The position numbers and the translations under genes were made by a program. A stretch of 64,000 nucleotides of DNA from Diploptera punctata (lineage: Eukaryota > Arthropoda > Insecta > Blattodea > Blaberidae), in the NCBI GenBank assembly GCA_030220185.1, contig JASPKZ010010276.1, forward strand, positions 1,014,591-1,078,590. The letters are read 5' to 3'. Shown here in pieces: positions 53,178-64,000 of this stretch. Within the stretch, counting starts at the first letter, position 1, and each line of letters begins with the position of its first letter. Below the pieces are notes generated by a model. That model was not told the origin of the DNA. It made no database searches and worked only from the letters and a program-made list of their open reading frames with translations.

Positions 53178-56055
53178 CCCTTGGATATAGTCGCTTTACA
53201 GGAAGTTAGGTGGCCAGGAGAAGGTAGTCAGGAATCAGGAAGCTTTGCATTATACTATGGGGGTGCAGAAAGACCTGCATTTGGAACGGGTTTTTTAGTC
53301 AGAAGGAGGATCCTATCCGCTATCCGAGATATTAAGTTTGTTAGTGATAGGATATCATACATAATTCTAAAGGGTAAACGACATGATTTTATAATTGTAA
53401 ATGTACATGCCCCCACAGAAGATAAAGATGACAAGATCAAGGATGAGTTCTATGAAGAATTAGAATGCTTATTTGATAGCCTTTCACGATATCATATGAA
53501 AATTGTCTTAGGAGATTTTAATGCAAAAGTGGGGCAGGAAGATATATTCAAACCAACAATAGGCAAATTCAGTCTTCATGAAGATAGTAACGACAACGGG
53601 GTTAGATTAGTCACATTTGCCACATCAAAGAAATCTCATTGTTAAGAGCACAACATTTCAGCATAAGGATATTCATAAATACACCTGGACGTCCCCAGAT
53701 GGAGAAACTCGGAACCAGATAGATCATGTATTAGTGGATAAACGCTGGCACAGTAGCATCATTGATGTTAGATCAGTTAGAGGGACAGACTGCAATTCAG
53801 ATCATCATCTGGTCAGGGTGAAAATCAGACAACGGCTATCGCTTATGAGAGTAACAAACGCTAAAGATGATTCAGTAAAATATGAATTAAAAAACTTGAA
53901 AAATGATGAAATGCGACAAGAATACCAAATCAAAATTGCTAATAGATTTGAAGTACTGGTATCTTCAGATGACAATGTGGCAAACGAAGAAGAAACTGAT
54001 ATAAATAAAGAATGGGAGGCTATAAGAGATACTATTAAATTGTCAGCATCAGAAAGCATTGGTTGTTTAAAAAAGAGGCAAAACAAGAAATGGTTTGATG
54101 AGGAATGTGCCGACATTGTAAAGAAAAGAAAGCTAGCAAAAATGAAATGGTTACACGAGCCAAATGAGGTAAATTTAGAGCAATTGGGTAGTGTTAGACG
54201 GGAAACCACCAAGTTACTAAAAAGTAAAAAGAGGGAATATTTGAGAGAGAAGATTAATGATCTTGAAATGAATGCAAAAAATAGGAACATTAGAGAATTA
54301 TATCAGGGAATTAGTATAGAGAAGAAAGGGTTTCAGGCTAGAACAAACATTATTCGGAATGAAAATGGGGATATGATTGCAGATTCCAAGAGTATATTAA
54401 ATAGATGGAAAAGTTATTTTAATCAGCTATTAAATGCACATACAGAACAGGACATTGAGGAGGATAAGTTACAGACAGCAGAAATGCTAGTCGCTGAGCC
54501 AAGTGCATTAGAGGTTGAAATGGCAATTGAAAAATTGAAGATGTATAAAGCATCAGGTTCAGATGAGATCCCAGCAGAACTGATAAAATCAGGGGGAGAA
54601 AAATTGATGGACAAGATACGCTGGTTGCTTAGTATGATTTGGGAAAAAGAAGCTCTTCCAGATGAATGGAAGGAATCAATTATCGTACCAATTTATAAGA
54701 AAGGAGATAAAACTGATTGCAACAACTATAGGGGCATCTCATTACTTTCAACTTCGTACAAAATTCTAACAAATATATTAGTAAGCAGACTTACTCCCTA
54801 TATTGATGACATTCTAGGAGATCATCAATGTGCATTTAGAAGAAACAGGTCTACAACAGATCAGATTTTTAGTATAAGACAGATTTTAGAAAAGAAATGG
54901 GAATATAATGGTACTGTACATCAACTATATGTAGACTTCAAAAAAGCATATGATTCAATTAAGAGGGAGAAGTTATATAGTATCCTGCTGGAGTTCGGAA
55001 TTCCCAAAAAGTTAGTTAGACTTATACGAATGTGTCTAAATGGCTCAACGAGTAGGGTGCGTGTAGGCAAACAGTTTTCAGACACTTTTGAAATCCAGAA
55101 TGGGTTGAAGCAAGGAGATGCACTATCTCCTCTACTATTTAATTTTGTACTAGAGCATGCCATTAAATCTTTAGAGAATAAGGAAGGCTTACAACTGAAT
55201 GGTATTAATAAGCTGTTAGTTTATGCTGATGATGTGGTACTACTGGCCGATAGCGAGGAGATACTAAAGGCCAACACGCACACACTATTGAGTAACACTA
55301 AGAAATTAGGACTGGAAGTAAATATCAGTAAAACTAAATATATGGTCACACGTAGAAATACATTATATAATGGAAATGGACAGCTAATGACAAATGAGGG
55401 GGAAATTTTGAGGAATTGGCTGAATTCAAATACCTAGGAACAATAATCACAAATAGGAATGAGATGCACAAAGAAATTAAACATAGGCTTAATTCTGGAA
55501 ATGCATGCTATTATGCATTGCAGAGACTTTTGATGTCCCAACTCCTTTCAAAAAACGTTAAGCTGAAAATATATAAAACTATTATTCTACCAGTATATAT
55601 TATATGGGTGCGAAACATGGACTCTTACCTTAAGGGAGGAAAGGAGATTACGAGTATTTGAGAATAAAGTTCTTAGGAAAATTTTTGGACCAAAGAGAGA
55701 TGAACAGACAGGTGAATGGAGAAGACTACATAACAATGAACTACATGGTCTTTATAGGAAGCCAGATATAATAAGAACAGTTAAGTCCCGTAGACTGCGA
55801 TGGGCAGGACATGTTGCGCGTATGGGGAATGAAAGACGTGCATGGAAACTTCTTGTAGGAAAGCCGGAAGAAAAACGCCCAGTTGGTAGACCAAGAATGA
55901 GGTGGGAGAACAACATTAACTATGATTTGAGGGAAGTAGATTATACAGGAAATGATTGGAAAGCATTAGCTCAGGATAGGGATGTATGGAGAGCTTATGT
56001 CCGCGCGGCCATGAACCTACGGGTTCGATAGTGCCAGTGAGTAAGTAAGTAAGTC
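53178..56055 (+). mobile_element. RTE-like retrotransposon family 2, long 5'-truncated copy
   Basis: The copy starts abruptly inside the endonuclease (DIVALQEVRW at about 53183) and ends with CGATAGTGCCAGTGAGTAAG and GTAA repeats at about 56040-56053. It carries endonuclease, reverse transcriptase and C-terminal extension in order, and was inserted into the 3' UTR of the LINE. At least seven other pieces of the same family lie in the window (11738, 14710, 18430, 38655, 38975, 58908, 59421). Confidence 0.88.
53183..56030 (+). pseudogene. Endonuclease-reverse transcriptase polyprotein of RTE-like family 2
   Basis: The apurinic-type endonuclease shows DIVALQEVRW (catalytic Glu), IIVNVHAPTEDKDD, KIVLGDFNAKVG, NQIDHVLVD and SDHHLVRVKI. 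A one-base insertion near 53628 splits it into frames 53181-53645 and 53617-55437. The reverse transcriptase shows KASGSDEIPAELIK, WKESIIVPIYKKGDK, NYRGISLLSTSYKI, LYVDFKKAYDSI (motif A Asp), NGLKQGDALSPLLFNF, LLVYADDVVLLA (YADD near 55218) and LGLEVNISKTKYM. A shift near 55410 leads to AEFKYLGTIITNRNEMHK; another near 55590 leads to RLRVFENKVLRKIFGP, RRLRWAGHVARMGNERR and GRPRMRWENNINYDLREVDY, ending AAMNLRVR. The core is well preserved although not translatable as one frame. Clade (RTE versus a neighbour) is inferred. Confidence 0.9.
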
Positions 56056-56185
56056 ATTATCTACTATGTATTAATCATAATTCTTATTATATGTATAATT
56101 TAATCCTGGTGAAGTGGAAGAGAAGACCCTACGGTCTTAACTACATCAGGTAAAATAAACAAATAAATAAATAAATAAAACTCAA
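56056..56185 (+). mobile_element. CR1/Jockey-like LINE 3' end
   Basis: After the RTE-like insertion the LINE UTR resumes and ends with CCTGGTGAAGTGGAAGAGAA, hairpin AAGACC-CTAC-GGTCTT, ACTACATCAGG and five AAAT units (56154-56178). The same end, inverted, is at 2591-2660. Confidence 0.75.
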
Positions 56186-58593
56186 AATATATTTTTTTAG
56201 TTTGCTATTAAGACTAAATTAGAGTATTGGTGGCTTACGTTTAACAAATATCTAATATGGAGAGCATCAAGGGTTCTGCAGCATCTTACATAGCAGTAGC
56301 AAAAACGTTTGACATACTGTGAGTGTAATATATGCATAATCACGTATTCACGTTAATCGTTTTAGGTTTTCTCGTTTTTGGAAACAGTTGTACCCCGACA
56401 AATTAAATTTCCTGTTACTGATGCTAATGGTTTATTCAGTAGCGCCGGGTATTGCCGACCACTTCTCCGACACATTTGTTATTCCTGTAGGCTAAATGTA
56501 TTTACCAGGCGTTACTGCATTAGATTGAAATAGCAGCTGGAAGCCCGCTCGTTGCAATTAAGTTCGTTTAGCCTTAATACTGTGAAATTGAAATTATCAG
56601 ACTTAATTAGGATATATCCCGCATTATGTAACATGATTTTACATATCTCTTATTCAAACTCTAGACCCACCAAACCTTTCCCGTTAGTTATTTGTCTTAA
56701 GTCGTTATGAAAAATATAATTTTAAAATAAAGTGATCCCACTACAGGCCTTAGAAGGCTCTAGAGTAGTAGGAGGTTAAGGCTCCCATCTTCATACAGAA
56801 TCGGCATGATATATCAACCGGATTGTCACCCCTGCGTAACGGTCGCCTTTACCCCCATAACAAATTCAGATATTAATTTTCGTTAATGGCTTAACCCGTA
56901 TCATACTCAATCACCACTTACTAATATCATAAAATTCCAATCCACTAAATTCTACAGAAAACCAGTGACTACCGTGATATCATGCACTCCAAACAATACA
57001 ACAAAAATTCAAGATGCTATATGAGCTTATGTTTAACTGTCAACAAATAAATATTCGAAACGGAGATCAATATAGAAAAAAAAAAGTGATTTATTTTCAT
57101 GAGACTTGGCCCTGTCTTAAATAAAATTTGTTAAAAGAATAAATTGTGTGAAAGAGTAATTTTTTTTCATATCTGGGCACAAATTGCCTTTTTTCGAATA
57201 ATTATAATTATACGTATATTACTGATAAAATCCATAAGTACAAGAAAATGATGAGAATAATAAACAAAATTAAGAAACATTTTTGTTTGTCTTTGTTTTA
57301 AATTTTGAACAGCTTTCAATGATAGCTGATTGTTCTGTTTCTGATGCTGTGTCTTTGCTCACTTATTTTGCGCCAAACGGTTAGCTATTTCGTTATCTTA
57401 ATACTCACATATGATTGAATCACTTTGGTTTTATAAGATACTTCTTTAAGCTCTTTCAATGTGTTTATTTATGTTGTATCGTGAACTTCCTGGTAGCTCT
57501 GAAGACATTGTACGGAGATTTTTGTGTCTATGAGGACCAATTTAAAATTGTAATATTCAAAACAACACCATACGTTTTGTGTTATCCTTGCATGTGTGTG
57601 TATTTTTAGGCAATATAAATTTGTAGTGTTCTAAGGCTAAGATTATTACGCTTCCATAAAAGTACAAGATTTGTGAAAACCTTATATGGCTATCATTTGG
57701 TTAGAACAGTATTTCGGATATAAAATTGTCTGTGAGAATATTCCACACACTGCATTATGACTAGGACTGAAAAAAAGTAGCGGTATCAAGATAGTAACAA
57801 ATATCTATACATATTGTTTACAAAATGCGTGTCTTTGTCGAGCGTCTCCACTGCCTGCTCGGAGCGGAGAGTGTGTATGTTCGACTCTTCTCAGTAATAG
57901 ACCTCTTTACATGACGTGTGGTTGTATCAATATTCAGAACAAATTGCAAAGAAGAGAAAAAAAAAGAGTCAATTCCTACACAAAGCGGACTGTAATTAGA
58001 AGTCTGTTCCGAGTAGCGTATGTCAACTGCAGTTTGGAAACATAGGCGGTCTAAGTACGATGCAGCCTAGCCTATAACCAATACTTTTTTACGTCCCTAA
58101 TTATGACTCACATTCTGCCGTATCCTTAAAAACATGCTGATATACCCTTGGCATAAGTAAAGACTTACATATGAAAAAGTTTAATAACATTATTTCAACA
58201 AATATTACGTGTAAGTAATGGGAAAATGGTGAAAAGGCAGCTTATATAAAATGTTTGTATTAATAAATGAGCAATTTGTCCTGACTTTTATTGAATAAAT
58301 AATAAAGTTGATATGTATTTTAAATTAAAATTAAATGTTGTATTTCAGCAATGGGAATTAGAATAAAAGAATTAACTAGAAATTATTGAGAAATTTACCC
58401 TTGTATTGATCAAAGACATGCGAGGAACAGTTTTTAGAAACTTCCTAGAGAAATTCTTCTTTGAAGTTCTAAAAGGATTCCCTTATTTATGGGTTACCAA
58501 ACAATATTTAATATTATATTGGAGGAGATTAATAGCGAGGAATTTTTTTTAAGTCAGTTGATATTTCGTAAACGAGGAATATTCATCAATTTT
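56186..58593. other. Unassigned DNA (2.4 kb)
   Basis: No coding frame longer than about 65 codons, no tRNA-like promoter and no family shared with the rest of the window. This is the longest stretch I cannot assign. Whether it is unique DNA or an unseen repeat cannot be decided here. Confidence 0.45.
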
Positions 58594-58690
58594 CTTAACT
58601 AACATTAGCTTAAATATTAACTAACATTAGCTTAAATATTAACTAACATTAGCTTAAATATTAACTAACATTAGCTTAAATATTAACTTA
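58594..58690. repeat. 22-bp tandem repeat, about 4.4 copies
   Basis: The unit ATTAACTAACATTAGCTTAA + AT repeats almost perfectly; the last copy reads ACTTACATTAAATTC and decays. Confidence 0.95.
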
Positions 58691-58821
58691 CATTAAATTC
58701 AATCACCGTGATACGGGACATTTCCTTTTAAGTTATAGATTATTATCCATTGTTGGTATCTGTAATTTTTCCCAGTGCAGTGAAGTGGAATAGTACGGAT
58801 CTTAAATTCTTCAGCTAAAAA

Positions 58822-58833
58822 ATAATAATAATA

Positions 58834-58902
<69 letters not shown>
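58822..58902. repeat. (ATA)n/(TTA)n microsatellite
   Basis: A few AAT units followed by about 23 TTA units. Confidence 0.95.
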
Positions 58903-58905
<3 letters not shown>

Positions 58906-58907
58906 TC

Positions 58908-59270
58908 ATTGTCATGATTGAACCCATAGGTTCATGGTCTTCCGGGCATATGCTCTCTATACATCTCTATCATGGCTATAAAATTTAGTTTCTCCAAATT
59001 ATGGTTAATATTATTCTCCCACGCCATTCTTGGCCTTCCTACTGCGCGCTTTACCTCTCGTTTTCCTAGGAGTTTCCGTACTTCCCTTTCTTTCCCCATT
59101 CGTCCTATATGTTCGGCCCATTACAGTACGAGAGTTAACTGTTCTCATTATATCTGGTTTCTCAAGAAGATTGTGTAACTCACTTGTATGTGGTCTTCTT
59201 TATTCGCCCATCTGCCCGTCTCTCTTTGATCCAAAAATTTTCCTCAGAACCAATACTCAAATACCCATAT
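58908..59270 (-). pseudogene. RTE-like 3' fragment, family 2
   Basis: Inverse of the family 2 C-terminus: GAACCCATAGGTTCATGGTC, TTCTCCCACGCCATTCTTGG, CCATTCGTCCTATATGTTCG and TTGATCCAAAAATTTTCC. Diverged, with several breaks. The 3' tip touches the TTA microsatellite. Confidence 0.8.
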
Positions 59271-59358
59271 TATTATTATTTGTAGTAGTAGTAGTAGTAG
59301 TCATAGTATTATCATTATTACCATTATCATTATTATAATAATTATCATTATTATTGTA

Positions 59359-59420
<62 letters not shown>
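59271..59420. repeat. Mixed TTA/GTA microsatellite
   Basis: TTATTATT, GTAGTAGTAGTAGTAGTAG, then ATTATCATTATT and about 25 TTA units up to 59418. Confidence 0.92.
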
Positions 59421-59421
<1 letters not shown>

Positions 59422-59720
59422 CTCTCCGCTATCAGAGAGTTTGTCTGCGATAGGATATCATATATAATTCTAATAATAAGAGTTAAATCTGGTAGACTGC
59501 GATGGGCAGGACATGTGGCACAAATTGGGAATGAAATAGATGCATGGAAGCTTCTTGTAGGAAAACAAGAGAGAAAACTTCCAGTCGGTAGACCAAGAAT
59601 GAGAATAATACTAACTTTGATTTGAGGGAAGTACATTTTACAGGGGATGATTAGAAAACATTAGCTCAGCATAGGGAACTTCGAAGAGCTTATGTCCACG
59701 TGGCCATAAACCTACATTGA
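59421..59720 (+). pseudogene. RTE-like family 2 copy with a large internal deletion
   Basis: It begins with an endonuclease piece (CTCTCCGCTATCAGAGAGTT ... GATAGGATATCATATATAAT, equivalent to about 53308-53365) and passes directly into the C-terminal GTAGACTGCGATGGGCAGGA (equivalent to about 55790). About 2.4 kb, including the whole reverse transcriptase, is missing. The tail continues ACCAAGAATGAGA and ATAAACCTACATTGAG. Confidence 0.85.
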
Positions 59721-59721
59721 G

Positions 59722-59759
<38 letters not shown>

Positions 59760-59848
59760 TAATATTATCAACGTTAATATTATTGTTAATATTATTAATG
59801 TTATTATTATTGTTATTATTAATATTATTAATGTTATTATTATGACCT
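59721..59848. repeat. TTA/AAT-rich microsatellite
   Basis: TTATTATT repeats mixed with TTAATATTATCAACG units, directly after the retrotransposon tail. Confidence 0.93.
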
Positions 59849-61116
59849 ATATACATTGTGAAGTATGAAGATATTTAAATATCTTTAGTAGAACATGAGG
59901 CAGTAGATTGCGAAGAAATGTTACTCGTTCTTTTCTTAAGGCGTGAGAGAGCTGGAGAATGAATGTCTGATTAGATTGCGAGAATAAATGAGACATTGTC
60001 ACACTTGCTGAGTCTACTCACAGACTCGGTACATGGGGAAGCTGAAATGGAGAAAAGCAACGTTCAGAATTTTGTGACGAGGAATTTATATTAAAGATTC
60101 TATACAGATCGAGCTTCAAAAAATGTTCTCCTTTGAAATTTAAAGGGATATCCTATGTAATGAATCTTACAGGTATGAATAGTATTAATTTATGTACTTC
60201 AACTATGTAATTTAGTTTTAAATTATAAAATAATATATTTGAAATATTAAATCATAAATACTTTTAAGATAGCACATTTTGTATTCTTCATTATCAACTA
60301 AAAAAATGCAGATATTCCACCGATATTTTTTCTTTGTAATTATAAACGTAGTGTACTATTCAGTCTTACAGTATCTTCAATGTTGTGTAGTGAAATCTTT
60401 AACTTTTTCTGCTAAAATTAGGCACTTGAAACAAAGCCACAACTAGATTTTAATAACAGGAATTTTTTTAATTTAAAGTGTAAAATCGTATATTAGGCGT
60501 GATACATCAATTCCGAGCTAGTTCCAGTTGGGGGGAAAAAAAACTTGAGTAAGGAGTAAGGTATTACTTCGCCGACGCCGACGCCGACTATTGGGAGAAA
60601 ACGCAGTGCTATTTTTATCCGCCATATGATTGAATTATATACGGAACTATCATGTATAGAAATATTTTTCTTAGGCAACATCGTATTTTATGGGAAATAA
60701 GACTGAATACATGGTAAGAAGGTGCATTAGATTCTTCAATTTCCTATTTATCTATGGCAAAATATATATATGGGCCTCTCTAATCAGACAATTACGCGTT
60801 TTCATGGTGTAGATATATCCTATATATACAATTTCATTACGAGCTTAATACATGCTCTGTGTTGCTTCGCCTGCTTTCCCACATTATCAATGGCTAATGT
60901 AGGATATTTTTCACAAAACTGTTTGAAAATCTTCAAAATAATTTGTTCTTTCTGCTTTAAAATGATTCACTTTCCAATGTTTTATTATTATACAGAAGCG
61001 GCCATTTTAAACAACTGAAATTCCAACGTATTATACATTGCACATACGTAACAGTATATAACAACGTTAATTTAATCTATTAAAATTGTAATTATATATT
61101 TTAAAGTACTCCTATA
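59849..61116. other. Unassigned DNA
   Basis: About 1.27 kb with short frames only and a small GCCGAC repeat near 60570. No family recognised. Confidence 0.42.
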
Positions 61117-61757
61117 TCTAATAGGGCCTATATAAAAATGGATGCTTGTTTATTTGTATATTTGTTTTTTGGTTTGTACTTTATGCGCGGCCATACCGTT
61201 CATCCGATTGTGATGGGGCTTTTTTCAAAATATTCAGGCGATTCCCGGGATAAACATAGGCTATAAGAGAGGTGTGATACTAAACTCATACATCCTTAAA
61301 AATGGCCCTTTATAGTGGAAAACGTGAAAAAAGTAGCTCTTTGGACGATTAAATGGCTTACGCTGCCTAAATCATAACAAATACACAAAATTAATGTACA
61401 CAGAATTAAATATCTCAAAAAGGTCTACAAAAACGTCCGCGGCAGCATATGTTTACCTCTTATCGAGATAAGTATATTCCTGGGCAACACCGGGTAATCA
61501 GCACAGAGAATCTTAAAATAATTACGATATACATTTATAATTATGTTTCATTTACTTATTCAACTAATCATAAGAAGTACATTAATTTTCGTTTTCAGCT
61601 CATTTATTCCATTTATCGGGATAAGTAGATTTCTGGGCACGGAGTATCTAAAAATATAAATTTATAATTATTTTTCTTTTCACTTGTTCAACTAAACATA
61701 AAAGCACATTAATTTTAATTTATTTAGGCGCAGCAGCGCAAGCCGAGTATTAGCTAG
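61117..61757 (+). mobile_element. Non-autonomous Helitron (641 bp)
   Basis: Starts TCTAATAGGGCCTATATAAA after host A (61116) and ends GAGTATTAGCTAG before host T (61758). A hairpin GCGC-AGCA-GCGC lies at 61728-61739, about 14 nt before the CTAG. These four signs together identify a Helitron. The interior matches 17192-17825 (inverted) through TTTATGCGCGGCCATACCGT, TTCCCGGGATAAACATAGGC and CAGAATTAAATATCTCAAAA. No Rep/helicase gene. Confidence 0.9.
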
Positions 61758-62457
61758 TAACTTATGTAGACATGTTCTAGATAATACATATTTTTATTTA
61801 TTTTATTTTCATATTTCGAGTGTTACACTCTAAACGTAGAATTATTAGACTAAAGAAAATGAAATCTTACATCTGCTTTGTTTACATCACAACTGGAACT
61901 TAGCTCGGAAGATCTATAACAAAACAGTCCTATAGATTTTAAAATAATTTGCATAAAATATATCTGCTTATAAAAATAATAATTTAGAATAATATTTCAA
62001 TTATTCACATTGGATGAATGTAAGAATTCCAGTGCAATTTTCAGTAAACTTAAACAAATGTTTAGTTATGTTTATATCCCAAATAAAATGCTCAACATTA
62101 CAGATGAGGTAGTCATTTCTACAAGCATAGTTTATAAAATGTATCTTCTGTGTACGGTCTGTTGTTTGCCACCGCTATCAACATTCATTCTATGAGCATA
62201 AATTTCTACTGTGAGCTCTTTGACGTACTCTTCGCATCAACCGTTCGTTGTAATGCAACCTTCCGCCAGTGGTTGTTGCGGTATTACCGTGAGGGCATTC
62301 AAAGCGCCTTCTCGTAGAAAGTGCTCATCATTTATTTGGACAACGGATATTTCAAAGCTAATCCTTAAATTGGCGAAACACTCATTTCTTGTGTCATTTA
62401 TTAAATGTGTCCGACTGCAAAGAAAAGGAATTATATAAAACTGTAGGATACTGCTGC
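61758..62457. other. Unassigned DNA
   Basis: No feature recognised; frames near 62010-62438 lack homology I can see. Confidence 0.4.
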
Positions 62458-62815
62458 GTAATAATAATAATATTAATAATAATATTATTAATAATAATAT
62501 TAATAATAACAATAAGATTATAAATAATAATGATTAATAATATAATATTAAATAATAATAATATTACTAATAAACTAATTAATAAAAATAATATTAATAA
62601 TAATAATAATTAATAATAATAATAATATAATAATAATAAACAATATTAATAATAATAATAATATAACCATAATAATAATAATAACAATAATAATAATAAT
62701 ATTAATAATAATAATAATATTAATAATATTAATAATATGAATAATAATATTAATAATATTAATAATATTAATAATATTAATAATATTAATAATAATATTA
62801 ATAATAATATTGCAA
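62458..62815. repeat. AAT/ATT-rich microsatellite
   Basis: AATAAT, ATTAAT and AATATT units, imperfect throughout. The leucine/isoleucine-rich frames on the minus strand are artefacts. Confidence 0.95.
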
Positions 62816-62819
62816 TATC

Positions 62820-63480
62820 ATCAATTGCCAAAACAGCTCTGAAAAAGTTTGTTGTGCAGTTTATACAGATAGTCAAGTTACTCTCGACCTAATTAAAAAC
62901 AACTTCACACAGGAATACATCATATCAAAATAAGACAAACAATAGCAAACTCAGGGAACAAAAATTGGATAGTACATTTCGCTGGATAAAATCACATGTT
63001 GGAAATTATGGGAATGAAATGGCAGATCAATTGGCAAAACAAGCTGTCAACAGAAACCAGCCTAACCGTAGAATATACAAAAAATACCTAAATCATCAAT
63101 AGTTGCCCAAATAAAAGAAGAAGGAACCATTAAATGGCAGAACGAATGGGACAACGCAGATAAAGGAGCCACATGTAAGAATTTCTTCCCATCAGTCCAG
63201 AGACAGAGTAAAAACTTAAAGGTGAAATAACTCAGACTTTTCTGAAATGGTAATGGTCATGGAAAAATAATCACATCTTATCGTATTGGAAATTAAACAA
63301 CGCAACCTGTCCATGTAGAAAGCAATCAAAATGTAGAACACTGTTTATAATGTGATTGCAGCACATTCTAGAAATAAGTTAAGAAGAAATCAGCAAGAAG
63401 GAGGAACAGGCCTGTGACGGGAAAGACCAATACAAAATATTAAGACATTTTAAAAAATATAAAAACCAATAGTGTAAGAA
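62820..63480 (+). pseudogene. LINE RNase H domain and C-terminus (R1/I/LOA-like), decayed
   Basis: In shifting frames the text reads SSIAKTALKK, IYTDSQVTLDLIKNN (RNase H Asp), SKIRQTIANSGNKNWIVHF, WIKSHVGNYGNEMADQLAKQ (His and Asp of RNase H), IKEEGTIKWQNEWDNADKGA and a Cys-rich NATCPCRKQS, QNVEHCL. An RNase H domain followed by a Cys/His end is found in I- and R1-related LINEs. Several frameshifts and stops. The reverse transcriptase upstream is replaced by the microsatellite. Confidence 0.75.
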
Positions 63481-63620
63481 ATAGTGATTAACAAGGAACG
63501 AAGATAAAAAAAAAAAATGTAAACAAAACCAAAGATGTGAGTATGTAAGGTGTATCGGATTTTATGTTTGTATGTATGCATGTAATTTACTACGGTAATG
63601 GGGCATGCTGAAAAAAAATA
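63481..63620. other. Possible LINE 3' UTR with A-rich tract
   Basis: Follows the RNase H fragment. GTAATTTACTACGGTAATGG then A-rich GAAAAAAAATAAATGAAAAA suggests a retrotransposon 3' end. Confidence 0.4.
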
Positions 63621-63624
63621 AATG

Positions 63625-63886
63625 AAAAAAAAAAAAAAGAATAGAATAAATAAGAATAAATATTAAGAATAATATTAATATATATTAATAAATAATATTA
63701 ATAATAAGATTAAATAATAAATATAATAATAATACTAATAATAATCATAATATTCATAATAATAACTATTACAATAATAATCTTCTAATCAATAAGTATT
63801 AATATTAATAATAATAATAATATTCATAATATTTAATAATAATAATAATAATAATAATATAATAATAATAATAATATTAATAATAT
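63625..63886. repeat. AAT-rich microsatellite
   Basis: AATAAT/ATTAAT units similar to 62458-62815. Confidence 0.93.
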
Positions 63887-63888
63887 CC

Positions 63889-64000
63889 TCTTCTCTACTC
63901 TCCTCCCTCTCCTCTCCTCCCTCCCTCTCCTCCCTCTCCTCTACTCCCTCCCTCTCCTCCCTCTCCTCTCCTCCTCTCCTCTCCTCCCTCCCTCTCCTAC
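63889..64000. repeat. Pyrimidine-rich CTCC/CCCT repeat at the window end
   Basis: CTCTCCTCCCTC-type units with a complete strand bias (no purines except a few A and one G-free run). It continues to the window edge, so its length is unknown. Confidence 0.93.

Noticed and set aside
53805..54290. Minus-strand 161-codon frame
   Set aside because: Antisense shadow of the RTE-like polymerase, Ser/Phe-rich as expected from Lys/Asp-rich sense codons.
62646..62876. Leu/Ile-rich membrane-like protein on the minus strand
   Set aside because: It is the AAT microsatellite read in one frame.

Overview
This 64 kb window is eukaryotic, AT-rich and, as far as I can read it, free of host protein-coding genes. 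Every coding-like stretch I recognise belongs to a transposable element, and nearly all are broken by stops, frameshifts, truncation or loss of catalytic residues. The mixture (Tc1/mariner, hAT, PIF/Harbinger-like and Helitron DNA transposons; RTE-like, CR1/Jockey-like and RNase H-bearing non-LTR retrotransposons; tRNA-derived SINEs; many trinucleotide microsatellites) fits a large arthropod genome. A cockroach or other blattodean insect is my best guess, but that is inference from family flavour and not a measured match.

Layout. 0-20 kb: scattered repeats, including a foldback MITE (762-1263), a broken Tc1-like element (2761-4303) fused to a Helitron remnant (to 5093), SINEs, two Harbinger-like MITEs, RTE 3' fragments, a 600-bp repeat in tandem (15053-17175, with an inverted copy at 10468-11166) and a clean Helitron (17192-17825). 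20.1-32.6 kb: one 12.4-kb satellite of about 180 copies of a 68-bp monomer. 32.6-40 kb: SINEs, a 1.5-kb array of a 19-bp unit sitting inside a dispersed element, three palindromic (foldback) elements and RTE fragments. 40-50 kb: a deleted Tc1/mariner relative, SINEs, a hAT-type element with a perfect 8-bp target duplication (44540-45473), a 1.5-kb Tc1-like element (46547-48058), and a palindrome carrying two tRNA-like sequences. 50.7-56.2 kb: a CR1/Jockey-like LINE interrupted by a mariner-like DD41D element and by a long RTE-like copy. 56-64 kb: mostly unassigned DNA, a second clean Helitron (61117-61757), microsatellites and an RNase H fragment of another LINE.

The main observation is that both large tandem arrays appear to have grown from inside dispersed elements. 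The 68-bp satellite monomer resembles the arm of a foldback element present at 5338-5583 and 38165-38490, and the satellite is still bracketed by inverted outer arms of that element. The 19-bp array expands a unit that is single-copy in a sister element at 48640-49210. Related palindromes share a short decayed coding tail (motif ADDGTSPE) and a CTGATGA...GAAA segment that resembles, but does not perfectly match, a hammerhead ribozyme core. A roughly 2-kb part of the satellite carries many small insertions and may be uncorrected sequence.
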